Assembly: GCA_028293645.1 (NCBI GenBank)
Contig: JAQGOK010000091.1
Coordinates: forward strand, 1 to 59,784
Reading direction: 5' to 3'
DNA length: 59,784 nt
From: Chthoniobacter sp.
GTDB lineage: Bacteria > Verrucomicrobiota > Verrucomicrobiia > Chthoniobacterales > Chthoniobacteraceae
Below are positions 26,034 through 34,584 of the stretch, in pieces (position 1 is the first letter of the stretch; every line of letters begins with the position of its first letter). Below the pieces are notes generated by a model. It did not search any database and was not told the DNA's origin. It was given only the letters and a program-made list of their open reading frames with translations. The translations under genes were made by a program, and so were the position numbers.

Positions 26034-27161
26034 TCACTCGGAAATCACCACACGCTCTACGCGGCGACCAATTCCCGTGAAAATCTCCCACGGAATCGTG
26101 CCCGCTTTGGTCGCGAGTTCCGAGGCCAGGATTTCTTCGTCTCCTTGCCGACCGATCAACACGGCTTCGTCCCCCGCGGCGACTTCCGGCAGCGCGCTCA
26201 CATCGACCATGATCTGATCCATGGTGACCCGGCCGAGCACCCGGCAGCGACGGCCACCGATCAACACATCCGCGCTGCGATTGGTCAGATGCCGTTGATA
26301 GCCATCGGCGTACCCGACACCGAGCGTCGCGACGCGCATCGGCTCGGCCGTGATGAAGGTGCGACCGTAACTAACGCCGCGTCCGGCGCCGACGTTCCGG
26401 ACCAGCGTCACGCGCGCCTTCCACGTCAGCACTGGCCGCAGGTGGTTCTGCCATTCGGGAAGCGGGGAGACACCGTAAAGCATCAGCCCCGCCCGGACCA
26501 TTTCTCCCGCTTGCGCGGGGAATGCGAGCAACCCGGCGCTGTTTTCCACGTGCACCAGCGGTGCGTGAATTCCCGCGGCCCGCAGTTCTGCCACCAACTG
26601 GTGAAAGCGCGCGAGCTGTTCGCGGGTAAACGTTTCGTCTTCGTCAGCCGAGGGAAGATGCGAAGCGATCCCGGTGATTTCCAGACCCGGCCTTTGCGCC
26701 AAACCGCGGGCGGTTTCGAGCGCTTCGTCCTGCCATGCGCCGATTCGGCCCATTCCCGTATCGATGATCAAATGAACCGGCACGCGGCTCTTGCCGGCCA
26801 GCTCGTCATATGCGGCGCCTTCCGCCACGTCCGAAACGGATGGGATGAAACCCTCCGCGACGATCTCAGCCCGTTCCTCCGGCAGCGCCGGACCAAGGAT
26901 GAAGAGCTGCGCCGCCGGCAAATGCGTCCGCACTTCGCGAGCTTCCGCCGCGTTGGCGACCCCGAAGTATTCGGCCGAATCGGCGAGCGCCCGGACGATC
27001 GGACCGACGCCGTGGCCGTAGGCGTTCGCTTTCACTACGGCCATCAACTTTACTCCGCCGCCAACCCGCGCACGAGCGACCGCCGCATTGTGCCGCAAGG
27101 CCGCAAGGTCAAGCTCCGCCCAGCAACGCCGTGCTGGGGGCGGAAAAAGAGAATGCGTCAT
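26034..27161 (-). CDS. alr: alanine racemase
   Basis: A 375-residue alanine racemase, which makes D-Ala for peptidoglycan. The PLP Lys is K44 in LMAVVKANAYGHG, and the opposing catalytic Tyr is in GRGVSYGRTF. The C-terminal domain carries VGYADGYQR and GRVTMDQIMVDVS. A much longer open frame runs upstream to 27665, but it lies antisense to the Pro-rich secreted protein gene and has no family character; the ATG at 27161 gives the normal length. It heads a likely operon with the RelE-like gene, the small membrane protein gene and possibly the class V aminotransferase gene. Confidence 0.95.
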   Translation of the reverse strand: MTHSLFPPPARRCWAELDLAALRHNAAVARARVGGGVKLMAVVKANAYGHGVGPIVRALADSAEYFGVANAAEAREVRTHLPAAQLFILGPALPEERAEIVAEGFIPSVSDVAEGAAYDELAGKSRVPVHLIIDTGMGRIGAWQDEALETARGLAQRPGLEITGIASHLPSADEDETFTREQLARFHQLVAELRAAGIHAPLVHVENSAGLLAFPAQAGEMVRAGLMLYGVSPLPEWQNHLRPVLTWKARVTLVRNVGAGRGVSYGRTFITAEPMRVATLGVGYADGYQRHLTNRSADVLIGGRRCRVLGRVTMDQIMVDVSALPEVAAGDEAVLIGRQGDEEILASELATKAGTIPWEIFTGIGRRVERVVISE

Positions 27162-27292
27162 GGGCGAACTATTCGCCGCTGGTGTCCCACGATTTCTGAA
27201 CCTCAGCAACCTCCCAGTAAGCGCGCAGTCTCTGCTTGCACTCGACAGAGCTTTGAGAGCATCGCACTCTCCCCGTTCCGATCTGACTTCCC

Positions 27293-28216
27293 ATGAACAA
27301 AGTGCCCCTAGCTCTGCTCGCGCTCTTCGGCCTGTGTGCGGCTCCCCTCTCAGCGCAAGACGCTCCGCCGCCGCCGGTTGAACCAGCGGCCACCGAGGCC
27401 ACACCTCCCGAAGCCCCCGTCTCGCCGAACGTCGAAACCACCACCGCAGCTCCGGCGGCGGCCGAGCCGAAACCTGAACCAAAGACGACCCCACGCAAAC
27501 GCGGCGCGAAGGCACCGGAACCGGCCACTCCGCAAGCGCGGGCAACACCTCCACGGCAGACGCGTCGGGTTCCCTTTGCCCAGCGCAGCCCAACTCCGAC
27601 CCCCGTCGCGGGCGAGCGGAAGCTGTCCTTTTTCGAGCGGATCTTCGGGCGTCGCCGGACCCCATCGCACATGATCACGCCAGCGCCGAGCGCCACGCCG
27701 GCTACCCCGAAGCCGCGAACCAAACGACGGTCCACCCCTGCTCCGGCGGATGTTTCTGCGACAACTCCCGATGGCACGCTAGGGACGCCTGCGCCGGAAA
27801 TTGCGAAGACGAACGACACCCCGCAGGCGGATGTCGCCAATGCGGACTCAACTCCGGAGCCGGTCACCGCGCCTCCCGGTAAAACGGCCAAGACTTCGGG
27901 CCGCAAAAACGGCAAAGGGAAACCGACGCCGGCAGCCACCAGCAGACGGCCGCTGCCTCCGCCCCCCACCAGTTCGGATCCCGACGTGCAGGAGAAGTAT
28001 CGTTACGAAGTAGCCAAGGCGAAGGCCCAGGACGATCCCAATGTGTCGCAGCTCAAGGACAAGGCAGATTCGGCGAGCAATGAAGATGAGGCGCGGAAGG
28101 CGCAGCGCGCCTATAACAAGGCGCTATTTCAAAAGATGCGCAGCGTCGATGGCTCACTGAAGGAGCGCATCGATCGGATTGAATCCGGCATTTTGAAGCG
28201 GCTGGAGGAACCCTAG
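27293..28216 (+). CDS. secreted Pro/Ala/Thr-rich low-complexity protein
   Basis: A 307-residue protein with a clear signal peptide (residues 1-21, cleaved near PLSAQD). Residues 22-240 are mostly Pro, Ala, Thr and Lys, with scattered basic clusters (TPRKRG, FGRRRTP, TKRRST). The last 65 residues form a charged, probably helical domain (EKYRYEVAKAKAQDD... RIDRIESGILKRLEEP). This looks like a flexible periplasmic or surface spacer with a small helical anchor. It is divergent from alr. I do not recognise the family. The composition resembles proteins that span the periplasm or coat the wall, but that is inference. Confidence 0.8.
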   Translation: MNKVPLALLALFGLCAAPLSAQDAPPPPVEPAATEATPPEAPVSPNVETTTAAPAAAEPKPEPKTTPRKRGAKAPEPATPQARATPPRQTRRVPFAQRSPTPTPVAGERKLSFFERIFGRRRTPSHMITPAPSATPATPKPRTKRRSTPAPADVSATTPDGTLGTPAPEIAKTNDTPQADVANADSTPEPVTAPPGKTAKTSGRKNGKGKPTPAATSRRPLPPPPTSSDPDVQEKYRYEVAKAKAQDDPNVSQLKDKADSASNEDEARKAQRAYNKALFQKMRSVDGSLKERIDRIESGILKRLEEP

Positions 28217-28241
28217 TCAGGGTTGAGCGCGCAGATATCCG

Positions 28242-28276
28242 CGACGATTCGCGTGCGGCCACGCGCGTCGTTCTTC
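28242..28276 (+). terminator. candidate terminator after the Pro-rich protein gene
   Basis: CGACG (28242) pairs with CGTCG (28266-28270), and CGCGTG with CACGCG, around a CGGC loop with a 3-base bulge (ATT) on the left arm. The run TTCTTC follows at 28271-28276. It lies 26 bases after the stop codon. The bulge and imperfect T-tract make it moderate evidence only. Confidence 0.4.
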
Positions 28277-28317
28277 AGTTCTGCAATTCGTAAGGGCCGC
28301 CTCCTTTGTTCGACGCG

Positions 28318-30567
28318 ATGCGCTTCGTGAGAAATCTTCCCCGCCGGTCTGTCGCGACCTTGCTCCTCGCGGCTGCCACATGCCTTGGCGAAGAACCCGC
28401 GAAACCTGTGACTCCCCCCGCCTTCACCAACGCACTCGCCAGCGAGAAATCGCCTTACTTGCTGCAGCACAAGCACAACCCCGTCGATTGGTTTCCATGG
28501 GGCGAAGCGGCGTTCGCCAAAGCGCGCAAGGAGAACAAGCCGATCTTCCTCTCGGTCGGTTATTCCACCTGCCACTGGTGCCACGTCATGGCGCACGAGA
28601 GCTTCGAGAATCCGGCCATCGCAAAGCTCATGAACGAGCTTTTCGTGAACATCAAAATCGACCGCGAAGAGCGGCCGGATGTGGATCGCGTTTACATGAC
28701 CTACGTGCAGGCGACCACGGGCGGAGGCGGCTGGCCGATGAGCGTATTCCTCACGCCGGGGCTGCAGCCGTTCTTCGGCGGAACGTATTTTCCACCGGAA
28801 GATCGCGGCGGCCGGCCTGGCTTTCCGACGGTTTTAAAGCGGCTCGGTGAAGCTTGGAAGTCCGACCAAAAGAACGTCGAAAGCGCCGCCCAGAACGCCG
28901 TCAAGGCCCTGCAGGAATACACGAATGCCGGCGCGCCTTCCGCCACCGGCGCGAATGCCGAAGCACTCGCAGCGGGGCTGGCGCAAATGGCTCGGACCTT
29001 CGATTCCGAACTCGGCGGCTTCGGCGGCGCGCCGAAGTTTCCGCGGCCCGTCGCGCTGAACTTCCTTTTCCGAATGTTCGCGCGAAACGGTGCCGATACC
29101 CAGGACGGCAAGCTTGCCGCCTCCATGGCGCTGCTCACTTTGCGGAAAATGGCCGCGGGCGGAATGCACGATCATCTCGGCGGCGGCTTTCACCGCTATT
29201 CGGTCGATCGTTTCTGGCACGTGCCGCACTTCGAAAAAATGCTCTACGATCAGGCGCAACTCGCCTCCGCGTACGTCGATGCATTCCAAGTCACCGGTGA
29301 TCGCCAGTATGAAGCGGTGGCGCGCGACATTCTCGATTACGTCCGCCGCGAGCTGACCGATCAGGCGGGTGGATTCTACTCCGCGGAAGACGCCGATTCG
29401 TTGCTCGAACACGGCAGGCCGGAACATGGCGAAGGTGCCTTTTACGTCTGGACGAAGACCGAGATCGATCGCGTTCTCGGCGACGAAGCTGCGCCAATCT
29501 TCCACCGCGTCTATGGCGTCGAAGCGGAAGGCAACTCTCCCGCGGGCAGCGATCCGCTCAACGAACTGAAGGGGAAGAACACGCTGATCCGGCGGATGGA
29601 CCTCGCGGAAGCGGCCAGGCTGTTCAAACGCGACGAGGCGGAACTCGATCAGATGCTCGCCGCTTCTCGAAAGAAACTTTTCACAGAGCGCGCGAAGCGA
29701 CCTCGGCCGCATTTGGACGACAAAATCATCACCGCCTGGAATGGGCTGATGATCTCCGCCTTCGCACGCGCCGCGCAGGTGCTCGATGACTCTGCTTACC
29801 TCGCTTCAGCACAGCGGTCCGCACGGTTCATTCGTGAACAACTGTGGAAGAACGGCGCACTTGTCCGCAGCTATCGACAGGGCGCCAGCGTGGTCCCGGG
29901 ATTCTGCGACGACTACGCGTTCCTCATCGGCGGCTTGCTCGATCTTTATGAGGCTGACTTCGACGTCGCCTGGCTGCAGTGGGCGATCGAGTTGCAGGAG
30001 AAGCAGAACGCGTTGTTCGAGGACAAGACGCACGGCGGCTACTTCAGCGTCTCGGAGAATTCGCCGGATATCCTGCTGCGGATGAAGGAAGACTATGATG
30101 GCGCCGAGCCGTCGCCGAACTCGATCGCGGCGATGAATCTGTTGCGGCTCGCGCAGGTCACGGGGCGGCAGGATTTCCGTGACCGAGCGGACAAAACGAT
30201 CCGTGTCTTCTCCGAGCAAATCTCGAAGCAGCCCACCGCTTTGCCGCAGATGCTTTGCGCGCTGGACGCATCGCTGGCGAAGCCGCGGCAAATCGTCATC
30301 GCCGGTCAATCGAACGCCGCTGACACGCGCGCTTTGCTCCGCGAGACGCACGCTTCCTTTATTCCGAACAAGCTCGTGATTCTCGCCGATGGAGCGGCTG
30401 GCCAAAAGTGGCTCGGCGAGAAGCTGGAATTCCTCCGCACCGTCGGACCGATCCAAGGCAGGGCCGCGGCGTACGTTTGCGAAGATTTCGTCTGCCAGCT
30501 GCCGGTGAACGAGCCGACAAAGCTTCGCGAATTGCTCAAGCCGAAGCCGGTCGCTCCGAAGCCTTAA
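28318..30567 (+). CDS. DUF255 thioredoxin-like / six-hairpin protein (YyaL/SPATA20 family)
   Basis: A 749-residue protein of the widespread YyaL/SPATA20 family. A signal-like N-terminus (residues 1-24) is followed by the DUF255 thioredoxin-like domain, whose CHWCH motif sits at residues 85-89 in [16 protein letters not shown]. Then comes a large alpha/alpha six-hairpin (N-acylglucosamine 2-epimerase-like) region with [21 protein letters not shown] and the DADSLLEHG-type acidic loop. The exact reaction of the family is not established. The ATG at 28318 is preferred over a TTG four codons upstream. The last 32 bases overlap the end of hscA on the other strand. The apparent export signal is unusual, because most family members are cytoplasmic. 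Confidence 0.93.
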   Translation: MRFVRNLPRRSVATLLLAAATCLGEEPAKPVTPPAFTNALASEKSPYLLQHKHNPVDWFPWGEAAFAKARKENKPIFLSVGYSTCHWCHVMAHESFENPAIAKLMNELFVNIKIDREERPDVDRVYMTYVQATTGGGGWPMSVFLTPGLQPFFGGTYFPPEDRGGRPGFPTVLKRLGEAWKSDQKNVESAAQNAVKALQEYTNAGAPSATGANAEALAAGLAQMARTFDSELGGFGGAPKFPRPVALNFLFRMFARNGADTQDGKLAASMALLTLRKMAAGGMHDHLGGGFHRYSVDRFWHVPHFEKMLYDQAQLASAYVDAFQVTGDRQYEAVARDILDYVRRELTDQAGGFYSAEDADSLLEHGRPEHGEGAFYVWTKTEIDRVLGDEAAPIFHRVYGVEAEGNSPAGSDPLNELKGKNTLIRRMDLAEAARLFKRDEAELDQMLAASRKKLFTERAKRPRPHLDDKIITAWNGLMISAFARAAQVLDDSAYLASAQRSARFIREQLWKNGALVRSYRQGASVVPGFCDDYAFLIGGLLDLYEADFDVAWLQWAIELQEKQNALFEDKTHGGYFSVSENSPDILLRMKEDYDGAEPSPNSIAAMNLLRLAQVTGRQDFRDRADKTIRVFSEQISKQPTALPQMLCALDASLAKPRQIVIAGQSNAADTRALLRETHASFIPNKLVILADGAAGQKWLGEKLEFLRTVGPIQGRAAAYVCEDFVCQLPVNEPTKLRELLKPKPVAPKP

Positions 30568-32305
30568 GGGCGCGCTCGATCAGCAACGCAGCCAGACCTT
30601 GCGTCGCCTCATCGAGCGCGGCGTTCGCTCGCTTCAAAGGCTGCGCGGAACCCGCCTCGACCGCGCTTTCCACGTCGGAGAGGCGCGCTTCGATCGACGC
30701 CCGTTCCTCGAACCCGAGTTCGTTTCCGATTTGCGCCAGGGCGCGGCGGACCATGGGCAGCAGCTCGTCAGCCTTGAGTTTGGCCTCGACGAAAATGCGG
30801 TCGTTTACGTCTTCGAAAGCGTGCTCGAGGGAATCGCCGAGCATCTTCTCGACGGCCTCGTCCGAGACGTCGATCGCGCTGGAGACATCGACCACCTGCT
30901 CGCGGCCGGTTTTCGTGTCGCGCGCGAGCACATGCAGGATTCCGTTCGCGTCGATTTCGAACTGCACGCCGACGCGCGCCTGACCTTTCGGAGCGCGTTC
31001 GAATGGGAGCTGGAACTCGCCGAGTTTCCAATTGTCACGAGCCAGTTCCCGCTCGCCTTGCAGCACGTTGATCAGCATGGATTCCTGGCCGGAGACGGCG
31101 TTGGTGAACATCTCGCCGGCTTTGATCGGAATGGTCGAATTGCGCGGGATGATCACATTCATCAGACCGCCAAACGTCTCGATTCCGAGCGAGAGCGGCG
31201 TGACGTCGAGGAGCACCACGTTCTGCACGGCGCCGGACAGCACACCGCCCTGGATGGTCGCGCCGATCGCCACAGCTTCGTCGGGGTTTTGGGAGGTATT
31301 CGGCTCACGGCCAAACAGCTCGGCGACGAACTTCCGCACCAGCGGCATGCGCGTCTGCCCCCCGACGAGAATGACCTGGTCCAGTTCCGCGGGAGCGAGA
31401 TGCGCGTCGGCCAGGGCGCGGAGGCAATGCGCCCGCGCGCGCTGGATAATCGGCACCGCGACTGCTTCGAGTTCGGCGCGAGTCAGCGAGTAAACGAGGC
31501 TCTCAGCACCAGCCGCAAACGGCAGCGGGATCTCCACTGAATCCTCAACCGAGAGGCGATGCTTCGCCTGCACTGCGAGATCGCGTTTTTGCCAAACGGG
31601 GACCGGCAGGGTGCAAGCAGCTACCAGCGCGGCGTCGATGTCGTCGCCGCCGAGCTGCGTATTCCCGTTCGTGGCGAGCACCTGGAAGACCCCGGCATTC
31701 AGCTCCAGAATCGAGATGTCGAACGTTCCACCGCCAAGATCGAAGACCGCGATTTTCGCGCGATCGCCGAGCTTATCCAAACCGTAGGCAAGCGCCGCGG
31801 CGGTCGGTTCGTTGATGATCCGCTCGACCGTCAAGCCGGCGAGTTCTCCGGCGCGTTTGGTCGCCTGGCGTTGCGCATCGTTGAAATAGGCGGGCACGGT
31901 GATCACCGCACGCTCGACCGCGATTCCGAGCGCGCGTTCGGCGTCGGATTTGAGCTTGCGAAGAATCAATGCCGAGACCTCCTCCGGCTCGAGGTCGCGC
32001 CCGGGGACTCGTATTCGAAGCGGAGCACCTGGTTCACCAGCAGTCGCGTAATCCACCGCACCCTCCTGTTCCCCCGCTCGCCTGCCCATGAAGCGCTTCA
32101 CCGAGTAAACGGTCGCAGCAGGCTCGACGGAGCGCATGCGGGAAGCACTCCGGCCGACGATCGGCTCGCCCGTCCCGGGAAAGTGAACGACCGATGGCGT
32201 CAGCCGCTCGCCTTGATCATCGGCGATGAGCACGGGAAAGCCGGCATCCATCGCGCCGATGAGCGAGTTCGTAGTTCCGAGATCAATGCCGACGACAAGA
32301 GACAT
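30536..32305 (-). CDS. hscA: Hsp70-family chaperone, HscA-like
   Basis: A 589-residue Hsp70. ATPase signatures: [13 protein letters not shown] at the start, [17 protein letters not shown], and [13 protein letters not shown]. The substrate-binding domain ([14 protein letters not shown] onward) and a short helical lid follow. At 589 residues it lacks the long acidic DnaK tail. With the J-protein gene directly upstream it fits HscA, which with HscB helps release Fe-S clusters from IscU. The ATG at 32305 begins exactly at the family start; an upstream in-frame extension to 32524 lies over hscB in another frame and is rejected. No iscS, iscU, iscA or ferredoxin gene is nearby. Its end overlaps the DUF255 gene end by 32 bases. 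Confidence 0.9.
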   Translation of the reverse strand: MSLVVGIDLGTTNSLIGAMDAGFPVLIADDQGERLTPSVVHFPGTGEPIVGRSASRMRSVEPAATVYSVKRFMGRRAGEQEGAVDYATAGEPGAPLRIRVPGRDLEPEEVSALILRKLKSDAERALGIAVERAVITVPAYFNDAQRQATKRAGELAGLTVERIINEPTAAALAYGLDKLGDRAKIAVFDLGGGTFDISILELNAGVFQVLATNGNTQLGGDDIDAALVAACTLPVPVWQKRDLAVQAKHRLSVEDSVEIPLPFAAGAESLVYSLTRAELEAVAVPIIQRARAHCLRALADAHLAPAELDQVILVGGQTRMPLVRKFVAELFGREPNTSQNPDEAVAIGATIQGGVLSGAVQNVVLLDVTPLSLGIETFGGLMNVIIPRNSTIPIKAGEMFTNAVSGQESMLINVLQGERELARDNWKLGEFQLPFERAPKGQARVGVQFEIDANGILHVLARDTKTGREQVVDVSSAIDVSDEAVEKMLGDSLEHAFEDVNDRIFVEAKLKADELLPMVRRALAQIGNELGFEERASIEARLSDVESAVEAGSAQPLKRANAALDEATQGLAALLIERALKASERPASA

Positions 32306-32354
32306 CCGGCGAGCATGCGAGGAGCCGCGCGGCCGCGCAAGCGAGGTGCTCCGA

Positions 32355-32933
32355 TCAGCGCACCGCCTCGAGCGCGAAACGCATCTCTTGCAGTTGAGCA
32401 ATCCACTTCGAGAGGTAGGCAAATTGCGCCTGCAGCTCGGCGAGGCGTGGCAGAGCCGCGACGCGATCGGTCGCCCATCCCGCATCAGCGGCGCGCAGAT
32501 CGTCCATCGCCTGCTGAGCGACACTTTCGAGATCGTTCAGTACGACGGCGATTTGCTTTTCGAGGTCGATGCGCTGGGGCGCGAGAAGCGCGCGCTGCAG
32601 CGCGTGTGAGGCCTTGTGCTGCTCGCCCATGAACGTTTCGAAAGCCTGGCGGAGCGCGGCGATGGTCATGAATCGCGAGGCGATGCTCGCGGGAACTGCG
32701 GGACGGTCGCCGCTCGGGCCGGAGCGTTCGAGTTCCAGGAAATGCCGCAGGCGCGACGCTGGCTCACGGAGCACCTGATAGGCGCCATTGAGCATGGCGA
32801 ACCGGGTTGCGTCGCCGGTCAACGGAATGTCCGGATGCAGCGTCGCGGTCAGTGAATGAAAATGGTCTTTCAGCGCCGACGGATCGATCCATGGGCGACG
32901 CGGCTGATCCAGGGCAGCGAAGTGGTCGGTCAT
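32355..32933 (-). CDS. hscB: HscB-like J-domain co-chaperone
   Basis: A 192-residue protein. The N-terminal J domain has the HPD tripeptide at residues 33-35 (TATLHPDIPL), followed by FAMLNGAYQVLREPASRLRH, typical of HscB. The C-terminal three-helix part (about residues 90-190) would bind the scaffold protein. The ATG at 32933 is chosen; the longer frame to 32969 adds 12 basic residues. It is 49 bases upstream of hscA on the same strand, so the two form an operon. It is slightly longer than the usual 170 residues, mainly in the C-terminal helices. Confidence 0.88.
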   Translation of the reverse strand: MTDHFAALDQPRRPWIDPSALKDHFHSLTATLHPDIPLTGDATRFAMLNGAYQVLREPASRLRHFLELERSGPSGDRPAVPASIASRFMTIAALRQAFETFMGEQHKASHALQRALLAPQRIDLEKQIAVVLNDLESVAQQAMDDLRAADAGWATDRVAALPRLAELQAQFAYLSKWIAQLQEMRFALEAVR

Positions 32934-33037
32934 GCGCGCAAGTGCGCGGACCGGGCGTGTGGATCGCAAGGTTTAAGTGCTCCGAATGCGCTTTGCCGCG
33001 CTCCCTTCAGCGGCTATCTGAACGCGAACGCGAGCGC

Positions 33038-33469
33038 ATGAAATCCCTGGCTGTCATTTACCTCACCGCTCTGGCCGCCGCGCTGACTGGCTGCCGACCG
33101 GCGCCCAAAGTGGACGAGCAGGCGGTGCTCGAAACCGTTCGCGCAAACGTGGCAGCGATGCAGCGGGAAGACCTCGCGGGCGTAATGTCCACGGTGCATT
33201 CAGAAAGCCCGGCGGCACAAACGACTGGGGAGCAGATCTCTGAGCTCTTTGAGCAGACCAGTCTGCGGTATTCGCTCAGCGATCTGAAGATCGTGGAAGC
33301 AAACGCCAGTGAAGCCCGCGTCCGCTTTACGCAAACAACTAAATCGGCTGACGCAGCGTCGGACGTAAACGCAAACACCATCACCGGCGAACATCTGCTC
33401 CGCTCCGAGAATGGCCAGTGGAAGATCTTCAGCACGCAATTGGCGGAGATAAAGCAGCTCGACCCGTGA
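33038..33469 (+). CDS. small lipoprotein with NTF2/SnoaL-like domain
   Basis: A 143-residue protein with a lipoprotein signal. Residues 1-18 are followed by the lipobox AALTGC with acylated Cys19, so it is probably anchored in a membrane facing the periplasm. The mature part (QAVLETVRANVAAMQREDL, then LKIVEANASEARVRFTQ and QWKIFSTQL) has the helix-then-curved-sheet pattern of SnoaL/NTF2-like proteins such as DUF4440. The function is unknown. It is divergent from hscB, with about 100 bases between, and may be co-transcribed with the DUF1361 gene that starts 7 bases after its stop. Confidence 0.82.
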   Translation: MKSLAVIYLTALAAALTGCRPAPKVDEQAVLETVRANVAAMQREDLAGVMSTVHSESPAAQTTGEQISELFEQTSLRYSLSDLKIVEANASEARVRFTQTTKSADAASDVNANTITGEHLLRSENGQWKIFSTQLAEIKQLDP

Positions 33470-33476
33470 GCACGAC

Positions 33477-34190
33477 GTGACGAGCGAGCGGTTGATTCCC
33501 AGCCGGCAGGCCCAGGCCGCCTTGCTCGCGTTCATCCTCGCCTCTGCGTTATGCGGCGGGTTGGTGCTGGTGCGGGCCGCGTATCGGCAGGAGTTCGTCT
33601 TCGGTGCGTTCCTCTGGAATCTTTTCCTCGCGTGGGTGCCGGTGATCGCAGCGGTGAGTGCCTACGCTCTGCGGGCGCGGAACGCGCAACGTCCACTGAT
33701 CACAACGGCGCTCTGGATCGTGTGGTTCCTCTTCTTCCCGAACGCGCCCTACATCATCACCGATCTGGTGCATCTGCATGAACGGCCCGGCGTGCCGTTT
33801 TGGTACGATCTGATCACGATCATGGCTTTCGCGCTGACGGGGCTCTTTCTGGGGTACCTGTCGCTTTATCTGATGCAAGAGATCGTGCGCAGCCGCTTCG
33901 GACGGATGACGAGCTGGGCGTTCGCTTTGGTGATGCTCGGGCTGAGCGCGTTCGGAATCTATCTCGGGCGATTCCTGCGCTGGAATTCCTGGGACGTTTT
34001 ACTGTCGCCGATCGACACGTTGAGCAACGCGGCGCGGATCGCGTACCTCGATCCGAATCCGAGAGTCTGGGCCTTTTCGCTCACCTTCTTCGCCTTCTCG
34101 CTGGTCTGCTATCTGATCGTTTATTCCTTCACCCATCTGCACGCCTGGGTTGAACGCGCACCAGTCATAAGGCCGCCAAACGCTGGTTGA
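33477..34190 (+). CDS. DUF1361 membrane protein
   Basis: A 237-residue integral membrane protein with about six helices. The DUF1361 family marks are NLFLAWVP, WFLFFPNAPYIITDLVHL and the conserved FLRWNSWDVL near the last third. The family has no established function. The start is GTG at 33477, only 7 bases after the lipoprotein gene, which suggests one transcript. A second small membrane-protein gene follows at 34245. An antisense frame of about 109 codons covers its middle but lacks protein character. Confidence 0.9.
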   Translation: MTSERLIPSRQAQAALLAFILASALCGGLVLVRAAYRQEFVFGAFLWNLFLAWVPVIAAVSAYALRARNAQRPLITTALWIVWFLFFPNAPYIITDLVHLHERPGVPFWYDLITIMAFALTGLFLGYLSLYLMQEIVRSRFGRMTSWAFALVMLGLSAFGIYLGRFLRWNSWDVLLSPIDTLSNAARIAYLDPNPRVWAFSLTFFAFSLVCYLIVYSFTHLHAWVERAPVIRPPNAG

Positions 34191-34244
34191 AAATCCGCGT
34201 TGCTGTGGCTCAGCAATTGCACTACTCCTCGCAGCACTCGACCC

Positions 34245-34442
34245 ATGTCACTCATCCGCACGCTCTTTTGGTTCACGCTTTTTCTCGTGTCCACGTTCGC
34301 GTTCACGGTTCTGTTTGAGCACGGGACGACCAACTATTTCGTCAACGCGCAGAAGGAATACGACTACCTGAGCAAGATGGTCGGGATGCAGCCGCTGAAG
34401 AAGAAGGACGCGAGCGACGAAATCGGCGGCGGAATGCGGTAG
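34245..34442 (+). CDS. small single-pass membrane protein
   Basis: A 65-residue protein with one N-terminal helix (residues 4-23, IRTLFWFTLFLVSTFAFTVL). A short hydrophilic tail follows, containing a TTNYFVNAQKEYDYL segment and a Lys-rich end. I take the ATG at 34245; an earlier TTG-type start would add 15 unlikely residues before the helix. It lies 54 bases after the DUF1361 gene on the same strand. No family is recognised. Confidence 0.7.
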   Translation: MSLIRTLFWFTLFLVSTFAFTVLFEHGTTNYFVNAQKEYDYLSKMVGMQPLKKKDASDEIGGGMR

Positions 34443-34538
34443 TGCGCCTTCGGGGACGGTTGGGAGCGGACGGAAAGCGGGGTTAAAGGGGCCGCACAGG
34501 ACCGGTGAATCTTGCCAGCCGGCATCGGCTCGTGAAGG

Positions 34539-34566
34539 TTGTCAATTTGCGCTGGGCTCGTTAATT
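34539..34566 (+). promoter_or_regulatory. candidate sigma-70-type promoter of the TPR gene
   Basis: TTGTCA (34539-34544) and TTAATT (34561-34566), spaced by 16 bases, 18 bases upstream of the TPR protein ATG. The rest of the 142-base gap (34443-34584) shows nothing else. The -10 box is a poor match, so this is tentative. Confidence 0.3.
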
Positions 34567-34584
34567 TGCCCGCCCCTCCTCGTT

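Noticed and set aside
27162-27665. N-terminal extension of alanine racemase by 168 residues
   Set aside because: It is antisense to the Pro-rich protein gene and has low-complexity Arg/Ala sequence; the ATG at 27161 gives the normal Alr length and start.
32306-32524. N-terminal extension of HscA
   Set aside because: It lies over hscB in another frame, and the family start [14 protein letters not shown] begins at 32305.
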